In this document: positions 17,644 through 25,900 of the stretch, piece after piece | How the letters are laid out: each line of letters opens with the position of its first letter | Position numbering within the stretch: the first letter of the stretch is position 1 | Assembly: GCF_012912105.1 (NCBI RefSeq) | Contig: NZ_QMEA01000016.1 | Coordinates: 1-64,000, forward strand | DNA from: Brasilonema sp. UFV-L1 | GTDB lineage: Bacteria; Cyanobacteriota; Cyanobacteriia; Cyanobacteriales; Nostocaceae | DNA: 64,000 nucleotides | Reading direction: 5' to 3' | Translations under genes and position numbers: made by a program | The notes under the pieces: model-generated | The model's database searches: none | The model's input: only the letters and a program-made list of their open reading frames with translations | What the model was told of the DNA's origin: nothing

Positions 17644-18135
17644 ATGAAAAAGCTTGCTCCCTTCTTAATAAGTTGTCTTTTAGTTATCGGTGCTACTGCT
17701 TGTCAAAATCCTTCTAGAACCAGTGCAGATGCACCCAACGATACTAACGAAGCAGCCAAAGCACCAGATACACAAGCAACAGAAGCTGCTCTCAACGACG
17801 CTCAGGATCAGACCCGCAGAAACCAATTAAATGCGGATATTCGCGCCAATGAGCAGCGGAATAATCAATTTAATGATGGTAAGGCTACTAACAGAAATGA
17901 AAGTGCCCTCGCAAGTGAAGTTCGCTCCAAGTTAGAAGCTAACATCCCAAACGGTCATTTAACAGTTGAAGCTTCAAAAGAAGGCGCTGTCACAGTAAAT
18001 GGAACTGTCACAAACCAGCAACAACTTGCTAAAATTGAACCTTTAGCAAAACAAATCAAAGGTGTTAAAAGTGTCAATAATAAAGCAACTGTTGCCCAGG
18101 AAGGTACTCAATCATCTGAGAAGAAGACTCAATAG
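17644..18135 (+). CDS. BON-domain lipoprotein
   Basis: A 163-residue exported protein. The N-terminus MKKLAPFLISCLLVIGATAC is a lipoprotein signal peptide with lipid-modified Cys20. A Gln/Asn/Asp-rich spacer follows (about 21-85), then a BON domain (about 86-150) with SEVRSKLEANIP, the glycine of VTVNGTVTN and IKGVKSVNNKATV. BON domains bind phospholipid surfaces or envelope proteins and are common in osmotic-stress proteins such as OsmY. It lies between the stress-repeat gene and the CAAD gene, which fits an envelope-stress group. Confidence 0.85.
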   Translation: MKKLAPFLISCLLVIGATACQNPSRTSADAPNDTNEAAKAPDTQATEAALNDAQDQTRRNQLNADIRANEQRNNQFNDGKATNRNESALASEVRSKLEANIPNGHLTVEASKEGAVTVNGTVTNQQQLAKIEPLAKQIKGVKSVNNKATVAQEGTQSSEKKTQ

Positions 18136-18169
18136 TTACACTGTTACTAGTACAAAAAACGCGAGAACT

Positions 18170-18613
18170 ATGAAAGCTAATGTACAGCGAGTACAGCAAG
18201 CTGAAGCTGTCGATACCACCTCAACGAATCCTATAGCAGCGCTTGAAGGTTCAACACCTCGAACTCAGCCACTCCTACCGCCTGCTACTCAATCTCATAC
18301 AAAATGGCAGCAAATTGGTACACAAGTATCAGATTTTTTAGCCAATTTGCCTGATAATATAGTGAAATTTTTCGTTGAATACAATCAGCAAATCATCACT
18401 GTTGCTTTAATTCTTGCGGCATTTCTTGCAGTCAAGATTGTTTTGGCAATTCTAGATGCAATTAATGATATTCCGTTGGTCTATCCAACTTTTGAATTAA
18501 TTGGAATTGGTTACACAATCTGGTTCTTTTTTCGTTATCTCATTAAGACTTCAACTCGGCAAGAATTAGATGCACAAATTGAGTCCATTAAAAATGCAAT
18601 TTATGGTAGTTAA
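18170..18613 (+). CDS. CAAD/CURT1-like thylakoid membrane protein
   Basis: A 147-residue protein. A Thr/Pro-rich N-terminus (about 1-55) is followed by a CAAD domain: an amphipathic helix (VSDFLANLPDNIVKFF), two transmembrane helices separated by a short turn (IITVALILAAFLAVKIVLAI and VYPTFELIGIGYTIWFFFRY) and a C-terminal charged helix. CAAD domains occur attached to some cyanobacterial aminoacyl-tRNA synthetases and in CURT1 proteins that curve thylakoid membranes. Here the domain is free-standing. The start at 18170 is chosen because longer frames lie inside the BON gene. Confidence 0.82.
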   Translation: MKANVQRVQQAEAVDTTSTNPIAALEGSTPRTQPLLPPATQSHTKWQQIGTQVSDFLANLPDNIVKFFVEYNQQIITVALILAAFLAVKIVLAILDAINDIPLVYPTFELIGIGYTIWFFFRYLIKTSTRQELDAQIESIKNAIYGS

Positions 18614-18952
18614 ATTTGTCAGAAAATTTCTCACAACAACCAATTAGCCAAATTTAAATCATGGATGATGAAGAATCTTGTTGTTTTGCCATGAATGCTT
18701 AGTTGAGCCATTGCGGTTAAGTAGAAGTTCATTTTTCTATTTGACCGCTTTAATGTTTTTGTGTATTCAGCGACTATAAAGAAACATCCTTCTTTTGGTT
18801 GATATAAATTTTTCTTATAAACATATCGAAAGATAGAGAAAATAATTTTTTGCTTGGGTTAGAGCACTTCTAAAGATAGTTAATTCTTCATTGATAAAAG
18901 CTTAATCTTATTACTGAAGTCATTTAACGGATTTTTAACAAGGACATCATTT
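18614..18952. other. Intergenic region, nothing recognised
   Basis: About 340 bp, A/T-rich, ahead of the small acidic protein gene. No hairpin or small gene could be supported. Confidence 0.5.
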
Positions 18953-19327
18953 ATGGCTAATGAATCATTTAACAAAGCAGTAGATTCATCTGACCGTGTT
19001 GCTGAAGATAATTACGATAGAGGAATTGTACCTGCTGAAACTGCTGCTCGTCGTGAAAGAGAAAAAGAACTCTACAAAACACGACCAACAGAAGAAGGTG
19101 GTGACGATGTTCGCACGACTGATGGCTACACAGTTGACAAAGAAGGTTTGTTAAATAACTACGCAGTTGAACCGGAAATGTACTACGAAACACCGGGCGA
19201 TGCACGACAAGAAGCAGCTGAAGACACTGCAAACCGTGCAGAAGAACTCAAAGAAGTAAATGAGGATAAAGAAGGTGAACTGACAGCAGAAAATGACCAG
19301 CGGGGTAAAGGTCCAGGAGTCATTTAA
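18953..19327 (+). CDS. Small acidic hydrophilic protein, unknown function
   Basis: A 124-residue, very hydrophilic protein without Cys or Trp and rich in Glu, Asp, Ala and Arg. It is probably largely disordered, like hydrophilin or stress-protective proteins. AAGGA lies 9 nt before the ATG, and a clean terminator follows the stop. Not recognised beyond resemblance to conserved cyanobacterial hypotheticals. The neighbourhood of stress proteins suggests a similar role, by inference only. Confidence 0.65.
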   Translation: MANESFNKAVDSSDRVAEDNYDRGIVPAETAARREREKELYKTRPTEEGGDDVRTTDGYTVDKEGLLNNYAVEPEMYYETPGDARQEAAEDTANRAEELKEVNEDKEGELTAENDQRGKGPGVI

Positions 19328-19370
19328 TTTTGCTGCTGGGATGTTTCTCTAATATTTACAAAGGCACCAT

Positions 19371-19405
19371 AGCGATGATTAGGCTTCACCTTAATCATCG
19401 CTTTT
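19371..19405 (+). terminator. Rho-independent terminator
   Basis: A perfect 11-bp stem (AGCGATGATTA, 19371-19381, with TAATCATCGCT, 19392-19402) and 10-nt loop followed by TTT, 44 bp after the stop of the small acidic protein gene. Confidence 0.8.
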
Positions 19406-19481
19406 CGTATGAAATAAAGGTCAACTTGTTAAAAGGTAACGTAATTTGAATGATTTCATTATAAATGTTGCTAAATTGTTA

Positions 19482-22202
19482 TCAAAACTGCCATGAAATC
19501 GTTCCCTGTACTGTGAACGGATCGCCATAATAAACATTTACCTGGTTCAGAGCAGATTCAAAATAGTCAACATCAAACAAATTTTTGAAATTAACTGATG
19601 CCCGGAACCTGTCTTGTTTATAAAAGATAGCCACCTCGGTCAGGAAATAACTAGGCAAAGTGAACGTATTATTTAAGTCTCCTTGGCGTTCTCCGACGTA
19701 GAATACCCCCGTGCCAAAACCCAAGCCTTTGAAGCGACCGGATTGAATTTCGTAGCTTGTCCATAAGTTAAAACTATGTTTAGGAACATTGTTCAGTAAG
19801 TTGCCAACCGCATAAGTATTGTCTTTGGTAATTTCTGTATCCGTGTAAGCATAGCCGGCAATAACGTTCCATCCTGGTAAAATTTCACCAGCAATGCTTA
19901 ATTCAACCCCCTTACTACGTTGCTCACCTGTTTGGATAGAGAAGCCTTCATTCACTGGATCTTCAGTTAAGACATTGGAGCGTGTCAGGTCGTAGAAGGC
20001 AAGAGTCGCAGAAAGTGTATTGCTGATATCTCCTTTAATGCCAACTTCATAGGAAGTGCCACGCTCTGGTTGAAATGAACTACCGTTAAAGGCAGTTCCA
20101 GTGTTTGGAGTAAAGGAACGACTGTAGTTAGCATACAGCGAAATCGGCTCTATGGGTTGATAGACAAGACCCACACGAGGACTAAATGCATCGTCCGATT
20201 GCGCTTGTTTCGTATTGTTCAGCCGATCTTCGTTCGTCTGGTTGAGGGTATCAAACCGCAAACCCAATAGCAGCTTCAGATTAGAAGCCAGTGTGACCTG
20301 ATCTTGAACATAAATACCCAGTGTGTCTGTCGAGGAGGTATTATCACCTCTAGAGGTAACAGCACCCAATTGCTTACCATATACTGGATTGAACACATCA
20401 AGGGAAGCTGCTCGGCCGGTAGTAATTTTTAAATCGGACTCCGACCTGGTCAGGTTAAATCCTGTGACGAGTTGATGTTGAATGCTGCCAGTGGCAAATT
20501 TACCAACTATGTAGGTATCAAGATTGAAGAATCTCTGGTCATCACCACCCAACTGGTAGATCCTACTCAAGGTCAGGTTATCCGCTGCTGCTAATGCGGT
20601 GGAAAAAACATAATTTCTGTCCCGTCGAAGCCATGAAGCGCTGAAAGCGTTGCGAAATTGCCAGTGGTCGCTGAAGCGATGTTCCAGATCGTATCCTACT
20701 CGAAAGGAGCGCTGATCATCAGTGGAATCTGGCTCCGCTGTGTTGCGATCGCGCGGGACTTTCCCATTGCGATTGGGTAGTACGCTCCCCACAGCAGGGA
20801 TACCTTGCTGACCATAATCCTTGGGTCGATTCACGTATTCAGCTTGAAAAGTCAGTTGGGTGCGATCACTGATTTGCCAGGACAGCACAGGGGCAACAAA
20901 GTATTTTTGTTCATCATAAAAGTCAAGGAAACTCTCGGTCGTTTGAGCCGCAAAGTTCAGCCGATACAACAGTGTTTTACTGTCATTGAGTGGACCAGAA
21001 AAGTCAAAAGCTCCGCGATAGAAATTGAAGCTGCCAACAGAGGCTTCCACTGAATAGTAAGGATCGCTCAGGGGTTTTTTGGTCACCAGATTGATCACTC
21101 CGCCGAGCGACCCTTGCCCGTAAAGAACGGAGCCAGGTCCCTTGAGCACTTCAATCCGTTCAATACCCGCCACATCAGGAACAACATATCCAGTTGTCGG
21201 GTCTCTCAACCCGTCTCTGAAGATATTGTCATTAGCATCAAAGCCTCGAATTTTGGGTGTTGCAAACTGCCCACGAGATGCAGAATTAGCTCCCCGCGCC
21301 AGACCTGGCACATTTCTCAGGGCTTCACCCAGGTTTCTCACCTGCTGGTCTTCCAGCACTTGTTGCGGTACGACCTGAATCGACTGGGGAATATCGCGCT
21401 GAGGCGTATCGGTTTTAGTCCCAGTGGTCGATACAGATGGATTGTATCCATCTTGCTGTCCTGTCACCACTAATTCTATTGGCTCATCACCACTAGCTGA
21501 TGGTTGAGTTGGTTGTGTCTGAGTTTCTGGCTGCTGTGCTTGGGGCTGTTGTGTTTGAGGTTGCTGCCCCTGTTGTGCCGAAGGTGCAGTACTTGCAACG
21601 CTGAAGATAAGACCTTCATTGGGACTATCAAACAACTCGACCTGTGGTACACTCATCTCACCTATCACTGTCACTCGGATAGTCTTGGCATCAAAATTCG
21701 TGACTGTTATCTGTGTAACACCCGCAATAGGCTTGTCCGAGCGAAATGTAAATGCATCGCCACTGGGTAGCCGCAGTTGTGCGTTGGGAATATCAGTGAT
21801 AAAGCTATTGCCAGTACTGCGATTCACCAGTTGCAACGCCTGCCCTTTCGAGGTTTGTAAAATCACCTCGACACCTGTTTTGGTGGGATTTGCCTTGACT
21901 CCTGTAACTTGCACAACTTCAGAAGAAGGCGCTGTTTCTTGTGCTGGCGACTGCACCAGTAACATTTGGGCATTTTTGGAAGGATGCTCTATCTCACTGA
22001 GTCGCCGAATTTCCGTTATGGGTTTAACGTGCTGTGCCTTGGTTACCAAACGTGCTTGTTGAGTAGAACTCCCGCTATCAGTAGATGCTGGACTCTTGTG
22101 AACTCTAATTGATGATACTTCCTCGCTTTTAGTAGGAGTTGTCACCAACACCACTATTGCACTTGTCAGCAACAGACTGGGAACAAGCTGTTTAAATTCC
22201 AT
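19482..22202 (-). CDS. TonB-dependent siderophore receptor with AMIN domain
   Basis: A 906-residue outer-membrane receptor. A signal peptide (about 1-26) precedes an AMIN domain (about 95-205, VTGVKANPTKTGVEVILQTS), which typically anchors envelope proteins to peptidoglycan. A Gln/Pro-rich linker, a TonB-box-like segment (EPIELVVTG), a plug domain (about 265-375, ending VLYGQGSLGGVINLVTK) and a 22-strand barrel ending in aromatic WQF follow. It imports ferric siderophores powered by TonB/ExbBD. The AMIN fusion is characteristic of cyanobacteria. The gene is divergent from the NRPS/PKS cluster with 776 bp between them; the link to the cluster is only positional. Confidence 0.93.
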   Translation of the reverse strand: MEFKQLVPSLLLTSAIVVLVTTPTKSEEVSSIRVHKSPASTDSGSSTQQARLVTKAQHVKPITEIRRLSEIEHPSKNAQMLLVQSPAQETAPSSEVVQVTGVKANPTKTGVEVILQTSKGQALQLVNRSTGNSFITDIPNAQLRLPSGDAFTFRSDKPIAGVTQITVTNFDAKTIRVTVIGEMSVPQVELFDSPNEGLIFSVASTAPSAQQGQQPQTQQPQAQQPETQTQPTQPSASGDEPIELVVTGQQDGYNPSVSTTGTKTDTPQRDIPQSIQVVPQQVLEDQQVRNLGEALRNVPGLARGANSASRGQFATPKIRGFDANDNIFRDGLRDPTTGYVVPDVAGIERIEVLKGPGSVLYGQGSLGGVINLVTKKPLSDPYYSVEASVGSFNFYRGAFDFSGPLNDSKTLLYRLNFAAQTTESFLDFYDEQKYFVAPVLSWQISDRTQLTFQAEYVNRPKDYGQQGIPAVGSVLPNRNGKVPRDRNTAEPDSTDDQRSFRVGYDLEHRFSDHWQFRNAFSASWLRRDRNYVFSTALAAADNLTLSRIYQLGGDDQRFFNLDTYIVGKFATGSIQHQLVTGFNLTRSESDLKITTGRAASLDVFNPVYGKQLGAVTSRGDNTSSTDTLGIYVQDQVTLASNLKLLLGLRFDTLNQTNEDRLNNTKQAQSDDAFSPRVGLVYQPIEPISLYANYSRSFTPNTGTAFNGSSFQPERGTSYEVGIKGDISNTLSATLAFYDLTRSNVLTEDPVNEGFSIQTGEQRSKGVELSIAGEILPGWNVIAGYAYTDTEITKDNTYAVGNLLNNVPKHSFNLWTSYEIQSGRFKGLGFGTGVFYVGERQGDLNNTFTLPSYFLTEVAIFYKQDRFRASVNFKNLFDVDYFESALNQVNVYYGDPFTVQGTISWQF

Positions 22203-22978
22203 TGTTGTTCTCTTACTCCATCACGCCACGTAATCTCTAGTTAATGAGGCGGCTCATAGGAGATTATTGAAATAGATTTGCACACTTTTTAGCAAGCCTA
22301 ATCGAACTTTAACAAATAAAAATTTACATTAGCTGGTTAATCTCAACTATATTCTTGCTAGTTATTAACACTAACTTATTCATAAAATTTCATCATCGTG
22401 TCAGTAGAAATTCAAAAAGTCCTTAAGACACACGTTTATTTCTACACTAAAAATTCCTCTGTAGTAGTTGAGACAGCATTCATTAGTAAGGGCTTTTGAT
22501 GAGTTAACATTAGTCATTTATAGTACATGTGCATAATGAGTCTGTAAGATCGATAAAAGACAAGCTCTACTACAGCCAGTTTTTAGCATTGACTAAAAGT
22601 AATAAAGAAGTTGAGATAATTGCAGCTAATGCTTTATCCTTTTTTGATAAAATTTATCTATAGCACTAGGCTTGCAAAAGACAATAACTTTCTTCTAGAG
22701 TAAAAGGTGCTAATCAAAAATAACTGTCAATATTTCTGAGTTAATATTATTCGCGTGACTGACTAAACAATTGCGCGGTTTCTTCAATAACACAACAATT
22801 GAGGTTTATTCAAAAAGAATTTTCCTAAATGAAGTCCCCGTCCTTAAGGACGGGGTCTAAAATAACGTTCAGGCATAAACGTAAAGGCATCACTCTGACT
22901 TATGTAGAGCGAGATTTGCCATTTGGCTTGCCTGATTCCAGGATTGTTTACGTGCATTTAAGTTCCCGGAGGCGGAAA
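22203..22978. other. Divergent regulatory region ahead of the biosynthetic cluster
   Basis: 776 bp between the TonB receptor (-) and the first synthetase gene (+). It includes the perfect palindrome at 22836-22855. No confident Fur-type dyad or promoter could be read by eye. An open frame in phase with the synthetase runs back to 22829, through the palindrome, but has no homology to the FAAL family and no ribosome-binding site. Confidence 0.5.
22836..22855. repeat. 20-bp perfect palindrome, copy 2
   Basis: CCCCGTCCTTAAGGACGGGG, a perfect dyad and partner of the copy at 100-119. It lies 124 bp upstream of the first synthetase start. It may be a mobile-element remnant; as an RNA hairpin it could also affect the leader of the cluster transcript. 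Confidence 0.65.
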
Positions 22979-25900
22979 ATGACGACAATTCTCAACAGAT
23001 TTCCAGCAATTCCCCATCAATGTACGACTGTTGTTGATATTGTGCGTTATCGCAGTTCAACACAACCGCACACACAAGCATTCACCTTCCTCGAGGATGG
23101 AGAGACGATAGAATCAACGCTGACTTACCACGAGTTAGATCGGCGCAGTCGGGCTATAGCAGCGAAACTCCAAACCCTTGGTTTAAGCGGGAAACGTGCC
23201 ATATTGCTTTATCCCTCTGGGCTAGATTACCTGAGTGCTTTTTTTGGTTGTCTGTACGCTGGTGTGGTAGCGGTTCCAGCTTATCCACCTCGCAATGGGC
23301 GCAAAACAGCCAGAATACTGGCTATTAGCGCAGATGCACAGGCAAGCGTCGCTCTCACCACAACAGCGATGCTCCCCACATTACAATCCATTCTGACAGA
23401 GCAAACAAACATAGGGAATTTTCGCTGGCTAACTACCGACAACCTGACACAGGGCTTAGAAGATTTTTGGCAACAGCCTGAAATCAATGCAGATACCCTA
23501 GCCTTTCTGCAATACACATCAGGTTCCACGGGAACACCAAAGGGAGTTATGCTTAGTCATGGCAATCTGCTGCATAACGCCGCCGTGACTTACCAACTGA
23601 TGGAACATTCTCCCAGCAGTAAATTTGTCTCCTGGCTACCTGTTTACCATGATATGGGGTTGATTGGTGGTATTTTGCAACCTTTGTATGGTGGGTTTGG
23701 TTGCATCTTAATGTCCCCACCATCTTTTCTGCAACGTCCATATCGATGGCTACAGGCAATCTCTCGCTACAAAGGTACTACGAGTGGTGGTCCCAATTTT
23801 GCTTATGAGTATTGTATTCAAAGAATTACCCAACAACAAAAAGAAACTCTCGACTTAAGTAGTTGGAGTGTTGCGTTTAATGGTGCAGAACCAGTCCGGC
23901 AGGATACTTTAGAGCAATTTGCAAGAGCCTTTGGTGAGTGTGGCTTTCGCTCCTGTGCTTTTTATCCCTGTTACGGTATGGCGGAAGCAACTTTGATGGT
24001 TTCCGGTGGGAGCAAGACAGCCTTGCCTGATATCAAAACTGTAGAGAAATCTGCACTTTCACGGAACCAGATAGTCTGGACAAGTATCAATAGTGAAGAT
24101 ACCCAAACCTTTGTCAGTTGTGGTCAAAGTATTCCTCAGCAGCAGGTTGTCATTGTCAATCCCGAAACATTAACTCGTTGTTCATCAGATGAAGTTGGAG
24201 AAATCTGGGTATCAGGTCCAAGCGTAGGTCAAGGTTATTGGAATTCTCCTGAACAGACAGAGCAAACATTTCACGCCTATCTTAAAGATACAGGAGCAGG
24301 ACCATTTCTCCGCACTGGTGATTTGGGCTTTTTGCACAATGGAGAACTCTTCATTACAGGTCGAGCCAAAGATTTAATCATTATTCGTGGTCGCAATCTT
24401 TACCCACAAGATATAGAATTAACGGCAGAACGCAGTCATTCATCATTACGTCCAGGTAGTGGTGCAGCTTTCTCAATTGAGATAGAGAATGAAGAACGAC
24501 TGGTCATAGTTCAAGAGTTAGAGTTTCGTGCTAAACCGAATCTTGATGAAGTTACAGCAGCGATTCGTCAGGCAGTTGTCGAAGAACATGAGGTACAAGT
24601 GTATGCAGTAGTACTAATTAAACCAGGTAGTATATCAAAAACTTCAAGCGGTAAAATTCAACGCCGTGCAACCAAAGCCGATTTTCTCGCAGGTAAACTA
24701 GAAGTCGTAGGCAGCAGTATTCAGAAAAATATTGATATTGATGAAAGTGAAAATAGGTTGCAGCGTGAAACTCTCTTAGCGCTCTCTCCACGAGAGCAAG
24801 AGTCGCTGTTAGAGTCTTATCTTCAACAGAAGATAGCACGGGTGCTTTCAATTCCACCGCATGAAATTAACCCTCAGCAACCATTAAGCTCTTTGGGACT
24901 CGATTCTATAAAAGTCTTTGAGTTAAAAAACCAAATTGAGGTTGACCTAGAAGTCACTGTGAACGTGCAAGACTTTTTTGAAGGCTTGAGTTTGCGTTCG
25001 CCCAGCGGCTCCTCTGGAGCTTCGCTAGTGACTAAGATACTTGCTGAACTGTCATCAACCGCTTCTCAATCGTCAGTGTCCTTGACTCCAGTTCACAAAA
25101 CCACCCAAGTCCACCCTCTATCTTTTGCACAGCAACGATTGTGGTTTATCAATCAGCTAGCTCCTAATACTCCTACATATAATATTCCTATAATTATTGA
25201 CCTAACAGGGCACGTAAATATATCAGTATTAGAACAAAGTCTCAACGAAATCATCAGACGCCACTCAGTCTTACGGACAAACTTTATTATCAGCGAAGGT
25301 AAACCCGTTCAGGTTATCAAATCAGCTGCATCCATAACTCTGTCAGTTGAAGATTTGCGAGAATTTTCAGAAAGCGAATGCACAAAACAAGTACAAAGTC
25401 TAACCACTGAAATAGCTCAACAGCCCTTCGACCTATCGTGTCAACTGCTCTTACGTGCAAAACTTTTGCGTTTAGCTTCACAAAAGTATAGGCTGTTATT
25501 AACACTGCATCATATTATTGCAGATGGTTGGTCTATGGGGGTTCTTATCAGAGAACTAGCAGCATTGTATGAAGCTTTCTCCAAAGGACAACCGTCGCCA
25601 CTGTCTGAATTACCTATCCAATATGTAGATTTTGCGTATTGGCAGCACCAGTGGTTACAAAGCGATCGCATCCAACCTCTACTGGAGTATTGGAAGCAGC
25701 AGTTAAGTGGTGAGCTTCCTGTATTGAATTTGCCTACTGACCGTCCGCGATCGCCAGTTCAAACCTTCAAAGGCGCACAAGCTAAATTAGTCCTGTCTCA
25801 AACCTTGACAAAAGTACTGAAAAAGCTCAGTCATCAGGAAGGCGTAACTCTGTTTATGACCTTGCTTGCGGCTTTTAAAACTTTGCTTTATCGCTATACG

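Noticed and set aside
22829-22978. N-terminal 50-codon extension of the FAAL synthetase
   Set aside because: It runs through the palindrome, has no FAAL similarity and no ribosome-binding site, whereas GGAGG is well placed for the ATG at 22979.
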